Part shown: piece by piece, positions 34,793 to 43,743 of the stretch
Position numbering within the stretch: position 1 is the stretch's first letter
How the letters are laid out: each line of letters begins with the position of its first letter
Made by a program: the position numbers and the translations under genes
From: Haloferax marinum
Lineage (GTDB): Archaea; Halobacteriota; Halobacteria; Halobacteriales; Haloferacaceae
NCBI RefSeq assembly: GCF_009674625.1
Contig: NZ_WKJQ01000001.1
Span: forward strand, 744,001 to 808,000
Length of the DNA stretch: 64,000 nucleotides
Direction: 5' to 3'
Notes under the pieces: generated by a model
Databases searched by the model: none
Told to the model about the DNA's origin: nothing
What the model saw: only the letters and a program-made list of their open reading frames with translations

Positions 34793-35617
34793 ATGTCGCC
34801 CTCCACTCGCTCACGACGAGAGATTCTTGGCCTCGGCGGAACTGCACTCGCCCTCCTCACCGGGTGTCTCTCCGAACCACCATCGACCAGTGGCGGCTCT
34901 GCACTCGCCGGCGTGACCGTCTCGAACGTTCAAATCGTCCCTGAAGTAGTCGCCCTCGCAATCGACTCTATCGGGACGCATGGTGACAGAGACGAGCAGT
35001 TCGCTCTCGTTACTATCCTCGTGGATGGAGAACGGGGGCCAGCAGTCGACGAGTTCTCGCTTTCTACCGACGAGGAGACGTTCTCACCGACTCCGCCGGA
35101 CGACTTGCCGCGGGGCGGTCGTCTGTGGAATCGTGGGTATGCCTACGGGGGTCGGAGAAGCGAAGAAGACAGAAGCGAGTCCGGATACCTCGTCTTTCAG
35201 GTGCCAAACCCGCTCGGTTCCGCTGAAGTCGTGTTCCATGGACCCGGTGGCCAGTTCCAACTCGGCGCAAGCGCCCGCGAGACGCTTGCTCGCCCGCCGA
35301 CTGAGTTCGCCGTCAGCGACGTTACTGCATCCGAAACTGTCGAAAGTCGCGAAGAGATGACCGTGACCGCGACGATAGAAAATGTCGGGTCACACGACGG
35401 CACGTTCGTCGGCGCACTCAACCGAGTCGGTCCGCTCATCGCTTACGTACCCGTCGAGCGAGTCGAAATCGACCTCTCGGCGGGTGAGTCGACGACGTGG
35501 GAACATTCGTACAATCCGTCGCTCGACGGTGGCACCGAATCGAGAAAGATGCAGTTCAAACTGAACTGGCGTGACGGGCGAATATCGACCGAGACGACGG
35601 TCGAACCGTCGTCGTGA
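34793..35617 (+). CDS. Tat-exported lipoprotein of unknown function
   Basis: A 274-aa secreted protein. The Tat-lipoprotein signal is SRREILGLGGTALALLTGC, with the lipobox Cys at about residue 25. The mature part is beta-rich, with repeated strand patterns (for example ETVESREEMTVTATIENVGSHDG), suggestive of an Ig-like or CARDB-like domain. The C-terminus fits one too: GESTTWEHSYNPSLDG. It is the predicted extracytoplasmic product in this part of the window. Start is the ATG at 34793; an upstream TTG at 34739 is less likely. It stands just after the RCK gene, in the same direction, with a 69-nt gap. Confidence 0.82.
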   Translation: MSPSTRSRREILGLGGTALALLTGCLSEPPSTSGGSALAGVTVSNVQIVPEVVALAIDSIGTHGDRDEQFALVTILVDGERGPAVDEFSLSTDEETFSPTPPDDLPRGGRLWNRGYAYGGRRSEEDRSESGYLVFQVPNPLGSAEVVFHGPGGQFQLGASARETLARPPTEFAVSDVTASETVESREEMTVTATIENVGSHDGTFVGALNRVGPLIAYVPVERVEIDLSAGESTTWEHSYNPSLDGGTESRKMQFKLNWRDGRISTETTVEPSS

Positions 35618-35627
35618 GAGCCGAAAA

Positions 35628-36899
35628 TTAGTTCTCGACTGCCGACGCCGCCCGGATAATCGTCTCCTCGTCGAACTTCTTGCCGATGAGTTGCAGGCCG
35701 ACTGGCAGGCCCTCAGTCTCGCCCGCCGGCACGGAGATGGCGGGGAGGTTGGCGAGGTTCACCGGGACGGTGTTGGCGTCTGCGAGGTACATCTGGAGCG
35801 GGTCGTCGAGGCTCTCGCCGAGTTTGAACGGTGGGACGGGCATCGTCGGCGAGGCGAGTACGTCCACGTCCTCGAACGCGGCGTCGAAGTCCTGTTTGAC
35901 CCACGCGCGGGCGTCCTGTGCCTTCGCGTAGTACTTGTCGTGGTAGCCTGCAGAGAGGGCGTAGGTGCCGAGGAGGATACGGCGCTTGACCTCGGGGCCG
36001 AAGCCGTCCTCGCGGGCGCGGGCGAACGCGTCGTTCCAGTTGCCTTCGTAGCCGCCGGATTTGCCGTAGCGGACGCCGTCGAAACGCGCGAGGTTCGAGG
36101 ACGCTTCGGACATGGCGATGACGTAGTAGGCGGCGACGGCCTTCTCGACCGAGGGCATGCTGACCTCTTTGTACTCCGCGCCCTGTGCTTCGAGTTCGTC
36201 GAGCGCGGCCCAGAATGCCTCCTCGACGCCTTCGTCGGCACCCTCGACGAGTTCGGTCGGGACACCGATGGTGAGGCCCTCGACGTCGCCGGTCGCGGCC
36301 GCGGCGTAGTCGGAGTCGGCACCCTCGTCGTGAGTCGTGCCGTCTCGCTCGTCGGGGCCGGCGATGACGTCGAGCAGACCTGCTGCCTCTTCGACGGTCG
36401 GTGCGATTGGGCCGATTTGTTCGAGTGAGTTCGCGTAGGCGACGAGACCGTAGCGAGAGACGAGACCGTAGGTTGGCTTGATACCGACGACGCCACAGAA
36501 CGCGGCGGGACAGCGAATCGAGCCACCCGTGTCGGACCCGAGTGCGAGGTCGGCCTCACCGGCGGCGACGGCGGCCGCAGAGCCACCGGACGAGCCGCCG
36601 GGGACGCGCGATTCGTCTACGGGGTTCTTCGTCGGGCCGAACGCCGAGGTTTCGGTGGTCGTCCCCATCCCGAACTCGTCCATGTTGGCCTTGCCGACGA
36701 TGGTCGCACCGGCGTCTTTCAGCAGTTCGACGACCGTCGCGTCGTACGGCGGGACGTACTCTTCGAGCATCGCGGAGCCACAGGTCGTCCGGACGCCCTT
36801 CGTCGAGATGTTGTCCTTGACGGCGACGGTCTTCCCGCTGAGTGGGCCGTCTTCGTCGCTCTCGACCGCCTCTTTCGTGATGAATGCGTTCAACGACAT
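35628..36899 (-). CDS. gatA: Glu-tRNA(Gln)/Asp-tRNA(Asn) amidotransferase subunit A (GatA)
   Basis: A 423-aa amidase-signature enzyme. The Ser-cisSer-Lys triad region is present: TVAVKDNIS (Lys), GGSSGGSAAAVAAGEAD (cis-Ser) and SDTGGSIRCPAAFCGVVGIKPTYG (nucleophile Ser). GatA hydrolyses glutamine and passes ammonia to GatB for transamidation of misacylated tRNA. It is shorter than bacterial GatA (about 485 aa), a normal size for haloarchaea. Its start overlaps the gatC stop by one base, so the two subunits are translationally coupled. gatB is not in this window. Confidence 0.93.
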   Translation of the reverse strand: MSLNAFITKEAVESDEDGPLSGKTVAVKDNISTKGVRTTCGSAMLEEYVPPYDATVVELLKDAGATIVGKANMDEFGMGTTTETSAFGPTKNPVDESRVPGGSSGGSAAAVAAGEADLALGSDTGGSIRCPAAFCGVVGIKPTYGLVSRYGLVAYANSLEQIGPIAPTVEEAAGLLDVIAGPDERDGTTHDEGADSDYAAAATGDVEGLTIGVPTELVEGADEGVEEAFWAALDELEAQGAEYKEVSMPSVEKAVAAYYVIAMSEASSNLARFDGVRYGKSGGYEGNWNDAFARAREDGFGPEVKRRILLGTYALSAGYHDKYYAKAQDARAWVKQDFDAAFEDVDVLASPTMPVPPFKLGESLDDPLQMYLADANTVPVNLANLPAISVPAGETEGLPVGLQLIGKKFDEETIIRAASAVEN

Positions 36900-37177
36900 C
36901 AGGACACCCGTGGACCTTTGAAGTAGCCGTCTTCGGTCTCTTCGGCGTTCGAGAGCGCCTCCTCTTGGGTCAGTCCATCGCGCACCTCGTCGGGGCGCAT
37001 GACGTTCACCAGTTCGTCTTCACGGTCGACTTCGGGAACCTCGTCGAGGGCGTCGAAATACTCGAGGATGTCCGCGAACTGCGTCGTGAACTCCTCGACT
37101 TCGTCCTCGTCGAGGTCGACCCGTGCCAACTCGGCGACGTGTCGAACCTCGTCGGCGTCGACGGGCGTATCGCTCAT
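36899..37177 (-). CDS. gatC: Glu-tRNA(Gln)/Asp-tRNA(Asn) amidotransferase subunit C (GatC)
   Basis: A 92-aa protein starting at MSDTPVDADEVRHVAELARV. The N-terminal helices (VRHVAELARVDLDEDEVEEF) and the C-terminal MRPDEVRDGLTQEEALSNAEETEDGYFKGPRV are classic GatC, which wraps around GatA and helps it fold. The start at 37177 has the family's N-terminus; the longer frame to 37387 is not used. A small gap upstream leads to the divergent TFB gene, so the two units share a promoter region of about 170 bp. Confidence 0.92.
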   Translation of the reverse strand: MSDTPVDADEVRHVAELARVDLDEDEVEEFTTQFADILEYFDALDEVPEVDREDELVNVMRPDEVRDGLTQEEALSNAEETEDGYFKGPRVS

Positions 37178-37318
37178 ATATCGGAGGTGACGGAGGCCGG
37201 GAGTAAGGGTTTCGGTGTGCGCCCTTTCGGTTCCACCAGCCGTTGCCCACGAACCGAAGCCGGCCGTACTCGAGTACGGACGTGATTCGGCCGGATTCAG
37301 TCGTCTTCTCGCCGTCAG

Positions 37319-37326
37319 ATATAAGT
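37319..37326 (+). promoter_or_regulatory. TATA box of the TFB gene
   Basis: ATATAAGT (around 37319-37326), centred 26-27 nt before the ATG at 37348, fits a leaderless transcript from that codon. The same box would give a ~40-nt leader if translation instead began at the ATG at 37387. Confidence 0.5.
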
Positions 37327-37347
37327 AACCGGCCTCGATACGAATAG

Positions 37348-38394
37348 ATGGAGAACGACCGTTCCCAGTTGCTTCTCTCGCACACAATGACAGATAGTGT
37401 CCGACGCTTTACGACCGATAACGCGCGCGTGCGCAAGCAGGATAACGAGAAAACTGACGGCAAACAAACGGCCGAACGCGGCCACGAAGAGACAGTCGCA
37501 TGTCCCGAATGCGGGTCGACGACGCTCGTCTCCGATACGGAACACGGTGAGACGGTCTGTGACGACTGCGGCCTCGTCGTCGAGGAAGACGAGATAGACC
37601 ACGGACCCGAGTGGCGAGCGTTCAACTCTTCGGAGAAAGACAGCAAGTCCCGCGTCGGTGCACCGACGACGAACATGATGCACGACAAGGGGCTTTCGAC
37701 CAACATCGGGTGGCAGAACAAAGACGCCTACGGGCGTTCGTTGTCGTCGCGTCAGCGCGAGAAGATGCAGCGTCTGCGTACCTGGAACGAACGATTCCGA
37801 ACCCGCGACTCCAAAGAGCGGAACCTCAAACAGGCGCTCGGCGAAATCGACCGGATGGCTTCGGCCCTCGGCCTCCCGGACAACGTCCGTGAGACCGCCT
37901 CGGTCATCTATCGCCGCGCACTCAACGACGACTTGCTCCCCGGCCGCTCCATCGAGGGTGTCGCCACGTCGTCGCTCTACGCTGCCGCCCGCATGGCGAG
38001 CACACCCCGCTCCCTGGACGAGATTACGACCGTCTCACGCGTCGAGAAGGACGAAATCGCCCGGACGTATCGGTACGTCGTCCGCGAACTCAAACTCGAA
38101 ATCAAACCCGCTGACCCAGAACAGTACGTCCCGCGGTTCGCCAGCGACCTCGGCCTCTCCGACGAGTCTGAGCGACGCGCACGACAACTCTTGAAGACCG
38201 CCAAAAAGCAGGGGGTGCACTCCGGCAAGTCGCCGGTCGGCCTCGCCGCCGCCGCCGTCTACGCCGCCTCGCTCCTCACCAACGACAAGGTGACCCAGAA
38301 CGAAGTTTCGGACGTGGCGAACATCTCCGAAGTCACTATCCGGAACCGCTACCACGAACTGCTCGAAGCAGAAGAGCAGATTCAGATGCCGTAA
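37348..38394 (+). CDS. tfb: Transcription initiation factor TFB (TFIIB family)
   Basis: A 348-aa general transcription factor. The N-terminal zinc ribbon is ACPECGSTTLVSDTEHGETVCDDCGLV (CxxC...CxxC). The B-finger/linker region follows with EWRAFNSSEKDSKSRVGAPTT. Two cyclin-like repeats occupy about residues 160-340, ending with an HTH (SEVTIRNRYHELL) that reads the BRE next to TATA. Haloarchaea carry many TFB paralogues used to partition regulons; which one this is cannot be told. The ATG at 37348 agrees with the TATA position; MTDSVRRFTTDN at 37387 is the alternative start. Confidence 0.93.
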   Translation: MENDRSQLLLSHTMTDSVRRFTTDNARVRKQDNEKTDGKQTAERGHEETVACPECGSTTLVSDTEHGETVCDDCGLVVEEDEIDHGPEWRAFNSSEKDSKSRVGAPTTNMMHDKGLSTNIGWQNKDAYGRSLSSRQREKMQRLRTWNERFRTRDSKERNLKQALGEIDRMASALGLPDNVRETASVIYRRALNDDLLPGRSIEGVATSSLYAAARMASTPRSLDEITTVSRVEKDEIARTYRYVVRELKLEIKPADPEQYVPRFASDLGLSDESERRARQLLKTAKKQGVHSGKSPVGLAAAAVYAASLLTNDKVTQNEVSDVANISEVTIRNRYHELLEAEEQIQMP

Positions 38395-38471
38395 CTCGGA
38401 GTCTCTTTTTAGTCGGTGTGACCGGACGGCCGTTTCGCAACATCGATACGCCATCCCTCGAAGCATCGGCC

Positions 38472-38942
38472 ATGGAGACGACGCGACATTTCACGGCGAC
38501 GGTCTACATCGTCAACGACGGTGCAGTGGCCCTCCATCGCCACGAACGCCTCGGTATCCGAATCCCGCCGGGTGGGCACGTAGATAGAGACGAACTCCCG
38601 CACGAGGCCGGCCTCCGCGAAGTCCGAGAAGAGACGGGTCTCGACCCCGAACTCGTGGACGACACCGACGACGTTCCGGCACCAGAAGGTGAGACGCTCC
38701 CACACCCACGGCAGCAGATGCTCTACGACATCAACGTCCACGAAGACGGAACGGTCGGCCACCAGCACATCGACCACATCTACTACGCCCGCGTCGACTC
38801 CCGTGAAATCGACCCAGCACCGGGTGAAGCCGACCCTGAAGTGTGGGCGTGGTACGACGAAGACGCCCTCCGTGAGAGTGACATCGACCCGGACACGGTG
38901 CAGTTCTCACTGGAGGCTATCGACGTCGTTGGCGGCAATTAG
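38472..38942 (+). CDS. Nudix hydrolase
   Basis: A 156-aa Nudix protein. A perfect Nudix box, GHVDRDELPHEAGL followed by REVREETGL, lies at about residues 39-61 and supplies the metal-binding Glu residues. The ATG at 38472 is preferred because METTRHFTATVYIVNDG starts the domain; a GTG at 38418 would add 18 residues. The substrate (NDP-X, dNTP or capped nucleotide) cannot be inferred. Its stop overlaps the convergent small ORF at 38939-39031. Confidence 0.9.
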   Translation: METTRHFTATVYIVNDGAVALHRHERLGIRIPPGGHVDRDELPHEAGLREVREETGLDPELVDDTDDVPAPEGETLPHPRQQMLYDINVHEDGTVGHQHIDHIYYARVDSREIDPAPGEADPEVWAWYDEDALRESDIDPDTVQFSLEAIDVVGGN

Positions 38943-39031
38943 AAACTGGACCGGTTCATCTCCCAGAGGACGATTGCCAGTGGTATTCCGATTACGAGGG
39001 TCAACGCTAATGATTGATTGAGCGACATCAT
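38939..39031 (-). CDS. Predicted 30-residue single-TM peptide
   Basis: An ORF of 30 codons plus stop starts at ATG 39031 (or the next ATG, 39028). It reads MMSLNQSLALTLVIGIPL, then AIVLWEMNRSSF: one uninterrupted hydrophobic helix of about 17 residues, with a short polar N-terminus and a positively charged C-terminal end. A TATA-like CTATTTTTAGG (about 39049-39059, minus strand) lies about 25 nt upstream, the normal spacing for leaderless haloarchaeal genes. The stop overlaps the Nudix stop by a few bases in convergent orientation. It fits the growing class of small membrane proteins, but translation is unproven. Confidence 0.5.
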   Translation of the reverse strand: MMSLNQSLALTLVIGIPLAIVLWEMNRSSF

Positions 39032-39068
39032 TCGGTCGGGGGTTCACCCTAAAAATAGCTTTCCCCGG

Positions 39069-40160
39069 CTACTCCAACAGCGACTCCACGTACTGCTGGA
39101 CGTGGTTTTCCATCCGACGTTTGTACCCCGCCTGTCTGGCGAGTCGGTCGAGTTCTCGAGAGGCGTAGGTGCCGTACTGAACTGCCTTCTTGTCCGCTTC
39201 GGCGACGGATTCGGGGAGTATCTCTGCGACGGCCGTTCTGAGCGCGATTTTTCGCCGGCCATCGGCGACGAGTAACTCTCCCGGCAGTGGGAGCGCCGCC
39301 TCGACGACTCGGTCGTCCAAGAGGGGTGCAACGGGTTCGACGCCCGCCGCACGGAGCGTGAGAACGTCGCGTTCGAGTTGGTCGGGGAGCGTGAGCACCA
39401 TCTCTCGAGCAGCGCCACGAACCGTTTCGGCTTCGACTCGTGGGTCGTCCGGGGCTTTCGCGACTTTGGCGTACCCACCGAACAGTTCGTCGGCCCCTTG
39501 GCCGACGGCGAGTCGGTCGTAGCCATCTGCGGCAACCCGTTCGGCGAGGAGGTAGAGTGGGAGGACGATTTGCACGTCCATCGGGTTCGTTCGGCCGAGT
39601 GCCGCGACGATTTCGGGGACAGCGCGCTCGATAGCGTCGTGAGTGAGCTCTACGACGCGAAGGTCGCGGTCCATCGTGTCTGCGGCGTCGCGGGCGGCGG
39701 CGATATCGTGAGCCCCCTCGAATCCGACGACGTAACACGGTGCGTCGGGCACGCCAGCGGCGACGACAGCGGAGTCGACGCCACCCGAGAACGCGACGGC
39801 GAGGCCATCGTCCGAGATGGCGTTCACTGACTCGAAGACGGCGTCTCGAACCGTAGCGAGTGCTTCGTCGGTATCCGTCGCAGCCGGTGGTGACGGAAGC
39901 GACCACACCTGTTCGTCGGCAGCAGATTCGTCGCCAGTCACCGTGCGGACGCGACCCGGCGGAAGCGAAATGGGGTCTGTCAGGTCACGGTGGTCGAACG
40001 ACCACGTCTCAGGGTCGTCTCGTTCGGAAAAGAGTGGTTGTCGTCCGAGAACGTCGCGGACGAGTCTCCCGTCTATCTCACCGGCGAACCCAGCAGTGCC
40101 AGGGAGTGGGTCACGCTCTGCGAGGGCGCGTCGAACGAGTTCCGGGTCCGCACCGCGCAT
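39069..40160 (-). CDS. Asparagine-synthase-like PP-loop protein without a glutaminase Cys
   Basis: A 363-aa protein with ATP-pyrophosphatase (asparagine synthase) architecture. The PP-loop is FSGGVDSAVV (about residues 125-134); GQGADELFGGY lies near 215-225, and EADKKAVQYGTYASRE near the C-terminus. The first ~100 residues resemble the part of asparagine synthetase after its N-terminal Cys (TAGFAGEIDGRLVRDVLGRQPLFS), but the start (MRGADPELVRRAL) has no catalytic Cys2. The glutaminase is therefore inactive or missing, and the acceptor substrate is unknown. It is encoded one base into the upstream PHP gene, so the two are likely co-produced. Confidence 0.87.
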   Translation of the reverse strand: MRGADPELVRRALAERDPLPGTAGFAGEIDGRLVRDVLGRQPLFSERDDPETWSFDHRDLTDPISLPPGRVRTVTGDESAADEQVWSLPSPPAATDTDEALATVRDAVFESVNAISDDGLAVAFSGGVDSAVVAAGVPDAPCYVVGFEGAHDIAAARDAADTMDRDLRVVELTHDAIERAVPEIVAALGRTNPMDVQIVLPLYLLAERVAADGYDRLAVGQGADELFGGYAKVAKAPDDPRVEAETVRGAAREMVLTLPDQLERDVLTLRAAGVEPVAPLLDDRVVEAALPLPGELLVADGRRKIALRTAVAEILPESVAEADKKAVQYGTYASRELDRLARQAGYKRRMENHVQQYVESLLE

Positions 40161-40843
40161 CACAGCAGGTCGGTGAGCGCGTGTTTCATGCGGCGTTTCG
40201 CTCCCCCGGCGGCCTGCTGGAAGGAGATGCGCCACGGGGTCTTACTGCCGACGACGCTCGTTCGCCCCTCGGTAATCGCGTCGAGGATGGCGTCGACACT
40301 TCGAGTGTCGGTGCCGACTTCGGTGACCGCCTGCCCGACCATCTCACTGATGTGAGCGTCGCTCCCGGCGGTCATCGGAAGGTTCCGTTTTTTGGCGAAG
40401 CGTTCTGCACGCTGGTTGGCGATTCCGGTGAGAAGTCGCGAGTTGTACACCTCGATAGCGTCTGCGTTGGCGAGTTGGTCCCGAGAGATGTGCGGGGCGA
40501 CGCCGTGGCGCGACTTCTGGAACGGATGGGGGACGATTGCGACCCCGCCGGCGTCGTGGATGCGGTCGAGCGTCTCGTCGTACGAAAGCCCTGCAGGAAT
40601 GAGTTCACGGACACCGAGCGCGAGGACGTGTCCCGCCGCGCACGTGACCTCCATACCCGGAATACCGACGAGTCCGTAGTCAGAGGCGATTTCTGCTGCT
40701 TCGAGACTTGCGTCGATCTCGTCGTGGTCGGTCACGGCAAGTGCGTCTAAACCAACCGCCACCGCCTGTTCGAGGAGGTATTCGACCGGGTCTCGCCCGT
40801 CGTACGAGAGCGCCGAATGCGAGTGCAACTCGACCGATAACAC
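40160..40843 (-). CDS. PHP-domain phosphoesterase (TrpH/YciV-like)
   Basis: A 227-aa protein of the PHP superfamily, started at the GTG for VLSVELHSHSALSYDG. Metal-ligand motifs are HSH (N-terminus), VTDHDEI, IVPHPF (near the middle) and GSDAHI (about residue 165). These are typical of RNase AM/TrpH-like 3',5'-nucleoside bisphosphate or polymerase-associated phosphoesterases. It overlaps the asparagine-synthase-like gene by one base, so both may act in one pathway. A TTG at 40858 would add five residues. Confidence 0.88.
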   Translation of the reverse strand: MLSVELHSHSALSYDGRDPVEYLLEQAVAVGLDALAVTDHDEIDASLEAAEIASDYGLVGIPGMEVTCAAGHVLALGVRELIPAGLSYDETLDRIHDAGGVAIVPHPFQKSRHGVAPHISRDQLANADAIEVYNSRLLTGIANQRAERFAKKRNLPMTAGSDAHISEMVGQAVTEVGTDTRSVDAILDAITEGRTSVVGSKTPWRISFQQAAGGAKRRMKHALTDLL

Positions 40844-41078
40844 GAGGTAACCTAACAAATGAGGCTAAAAAAGCCCCCCGGTCCGCCCCCGAGGTGTGTG
40901 TCTGTGACACACGCCAGCGTCCAGCGAGAGCGAGTGGCTACCCGTCGAGAAGTTCTTCGGACGGGGACATACAACTTGAACTGGACAATATGTAAGAATA
41001 CAGAAATAATAGGGTGTCAGACAATTACCTAGTACGGTGGTTGAAGCCGTGAGCGGTGGGACCACCAGGAGCAGAACA

Positions 41079-41513
41079 ATGACCGTACGAGACATCGCAC
41101 GAACGAAAGACGAACTGGTAACGGCGAAACTCGACACGCCGATTCGAGACGTAGCGCGGATGATGGACGAGAAGATGGTCGGGTCCGTCGTCGTCGCCGA
41201 TGGCGACTCCATAGAGGGCATCGTCACAGACCGTGACATCGCACTCAAATGCGTCGGGTCGGGTGGCGACCTGAAAGAGATGACCGCGAAGGACGTCATG
41301 ACGGCGAAACCGTTCACCGTGGACGCAGACACGGGCGTCTACGACCTGTTCCGCCAGATGCGTGAACACGGCGTCCGCAGAGCACCGGTTATCGACGGTG
41401 GGAAACTCAGTGGTATCATCACGATAGACGACTTACTCGTCCTCCTCGAAGACGAGATGCACGAACTGAGCGAGATTATCCGTGCCGAATCGCCGCCGTA
41501 CACGCCCGCCTGA
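41079..41513 (+). CDS. Protein with paired CBS domains
   Basis: A 144-aa protein with two CBS repeats in tandem (about residues 14-65 and 73-128). The linkers read GSVVVADGDSIEGIVTDRDIA and VRRAPVIDGGKLSGIITIDDLL. The pair forms a Bateman module that often binds adenine nucleotides and senses energy state, but the partner and ligand are unknown. It starts at MTVRDIARTKDELVTAK; the frame upstream (41037) adds polar residues. The product is soluble and about the size of stand-alone archaeal CBS proteins. About 235 nt of upstream sequence between it and the PHP gene holds no other gene. Confidence 0.87.
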   Translation: MTVRDIARTKDELVTAKLDTPIRDVARMMDEKMVGSVVVADGDSIEGIVTDRDIALKCVGSGGDLKEMTAKDVMTAKPFTVDADTGVYDLFRQMREHGVRRAPVIDGGKLSGIITIDDLLVLLEDEMHELSEIIRAESPPYTPA

Positions 41514-41610
41514 GGTTCCGGACGCTCGGTTTGCGACCGACCACACTATTTTTGGGCACGTTTGTGCACATAGAAAGGGTTTACAATGTGCGTTCTGACC
41601 ATACCAATGA

Positions 41611-43716
41611 ATGACGCTTCCCGACGCGGACCGCGACCTCGTCGTCGCCGAACTCGGTCGAGACCCGACGCCGGCCGAGGAGATACTCTTCGAGAACCTG
41701 TGGAGTGAACACTGTGCGTACCGGTCGTCTCGCCCGCTTCTGTCGGCGTTCGACTCGGAAGGTGACCAAGTCGTCATCGGCCCAGGGGACGACGCCGCCG
41801 TCGTCTCGCTGGACGAAGACACGTACATCACACTGGGCATCGAGAGCCACAACCACCCGTCGTACGTCGACCCCTACGACGGCGCGGCGACCGGTGTCGG
41901 CGGCATCGTCCGCGACACGCTCTCGATGGGTGCGTACCCCATCGCCCTCGCAGACTGCCTCTACTTCGGTGACTTCGACCGCGAACACTCACGCTACCTC
42001 CTCGACGGCGTCGTCGAGGGAATCGCAGACTACGGCAACGCAATCGGCGTCCCGACCGTCGCCGGCGCGACCTCGTTCCACGAGAAGTACGAGGGCAACC
42101 CCCTCGTCAACGTCGCCTGTGTCGGCCTCCTCTCGGCAGACCGCCTCGTCACGGCCGAAGCACAGAAAGCGGGGAACAAACTCGTCCTCGTCGGCAGTTC
42201 GACCGGCCGGGACGGACTCGGCGGCGCATCCTTCGCGAGTGAAGACCTCGCCGAAGACGCCGAAACCGAAGACCGACCGGCCGTCCAAGTCGGCGACCCG
42301 TACACGGAGAAACTGCTCATCGAGTGTAACGAGGCCCTCCTCGACGAGGAACTCGTCGAATCGGCGCGTGACCTCGGTGCTGCCGGCCTCGGTGGTGCTT
42401 CCTCCGAACTCGTCGCCAAGGGTGGTTTCGGTGCCCAAATCGACCTGAACGCCGTCCACCAGCGCGAACCCAACATGAACGCCTTCGAGATTCTCCTCTC
42501 GGAGTCCCAAGAGCGCATGTGCTACGAGGTGACGCCGGAGAACGTCGAGCGCGTCCAAGAGCTCGCCGACCGCTTCGACCTCGGCAGTGAGGTCATCGGC
42601 GAAGTCGCAGAGGGCAACTACGTCTGTACGTTCGACGGCGAAACCGTGGTCGACGTGCCGCCGATGTTCCTCGCCGAAGGCGCGCCGATGAACGACCTCG
42701 ACGCCACCGAACCCGAACCCGTCGAGCGCGACCTCCCCGAATTCGCTCTCTCCGAGGCCCTCGAGGCAGTCTTGTCTGATCCCAACACCGCGTCCAAAGA
42801 GTGGGTCTACCGCCAGTACGACCACGAAGTCGGCCTCCGGACCGCCCGCCGTCCCGGCGACGACTCGGCACTCCTCGACATCCCGGAAGCCGAGACGAAA
42901 CTCGCCTTCACCGCTGGTGCCGACCCCAACTGGACCGACGCGGCCCCGTACGACGGCGCGCGTGCCGTCGCCTTCGAGAACGCGACCAACCTCGCCGCCA
43001 AAGGTGCCACCCCACTCGCAGCAGTCGACTGCCTGAACGGCGGTAACCCCGAGAAACCAGACGTCTACGGCGGGTTCAAGGGAATCGTCGACGGCCTCGC
43101 CGACATGTGCAGTGCCCTCTCGGTCCCTGTCGTCGGTGGGAACGTCTCACTCTACAACGACTCCGTCTCTGGTCCGATTCCACCGACGCCGACGCTCGCG
43201 ATGGTCGGAACTGCAGACGGCAACTCCCCCGGCATGTCGCTCACGGGTGATGGAGACTTGTTCCTCGTCGGCTATCCCGGCGACGCGCTCGGCGGTTCGG
43301 CCCTGCTGCACCACGAAGGCGGGTCCGACGCCTTCCCGGAACTCCCCGACGACGAAACCGCGGCCGCTGCACTCGAAGCGATTCGCGCCATCGCGACCGA
43401 CGACTCGACGCATGCCGTCCACGACGTGAGTCACGGCGGTCTCGCGGTCACGCTCGCCGAGATGGTCACAGAAGACGTCGGTGCGGACGTTGCTGTCGAG
43501 ACCGTGGTCCAACTCTTCGACGAGACGCCGGGCCGCGTCGTCGTCGAAAGCACGGACGTGGACGCGCTCGTCTCTCTCGCCGGCGACGTGCCGATTTACG
43601 AACTCGGCACGACCACCGACGACTCTCTGGGCGTGTCCGTCGACGGCGACTACGTTGCTTTCGACGCCGCGAAAATCGCCGACCTGCGCGACGTGCTCAC
43701 GCGCGAACTGGACTAA
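41611..43716 (+). CDS. purL: Phosphoribosylformylglycinamidine synthase subunit PurL
   Basis: A 701-aa PurL (small, multi-subunit type of FGAM synthase) that converts FGAR to FGAM with ATP and ammonia from PurQ. Family marks include [42 protein letters not shown], and the second-domain [17 protein letters not shown]. The two AIRS-type halves are both present; length is as expected for PurL without a fused PurQ. PurS and PurQ are not seen here. A box GGTTTACAAT (about 41579-41588) lies ~27 nt before the ATG, consistent with a leaderless transcript. Confidence 0.94.
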   Translation: MTLPDADRDLVVAELGRDPTPAEEILFENLWSEHCAYRSSRPLLSAFDSEGDQVVIGPGDDAAVVSLDEDTYITLGIESHNHPSYVDPYDGAATGVGGIVRDTLSMGAYPIALADCLYFGDFDREHSRYLLDGVVEGIADYGNAIGVPTVAGATSFHEKYEGNPLVNVACVGLLSADRLVTAEAQKAGNKLVLVGSSTGRDGLGGASFASEDLAEDAETEDRPAVQVGDPYTEKLLIECNEALLDEELVESARDLGAAGLGGASSELVAKGGFGAQIDLNAVHQREPNMNAFEILLSESQERMCYEVTPENVERVQELADRFDLGSEVIGEVAEGNYVCTFDGETVVDVPPMFLAEGAPMNDLDATEPEPVERDLPEFALSEALEAVLSDPNTASKEWVYRQYDHEVGLRTARRPGDDSALLDIPEAETKLAFTAGADPNWTDAAPYDGARAVAFENATNLAAKGATPLAAVDCLNGGNPEKPDVYGGFKGIVDGLADMCSALSVPVVGGNVSLYNDSVSGPIPPTPTLAMVGTADGNSPGMSLTGDGDLFLVGYPGDALGGSALLHHEGGSDAFPELPDDETAAAALEAIRAIATDDSTHAVHDVSHGGLAVTLAEMVTEDVGADVAVETVVQLFDETPGRVVVESTDVDALVSLAGDVPIYELGTTTDDSLGVSVDGDYVAFDAAKIADLRDVLTRELD

Positions 43717-43743
43717 GACAAAAACGGAAGCGAGAACCGTCGG

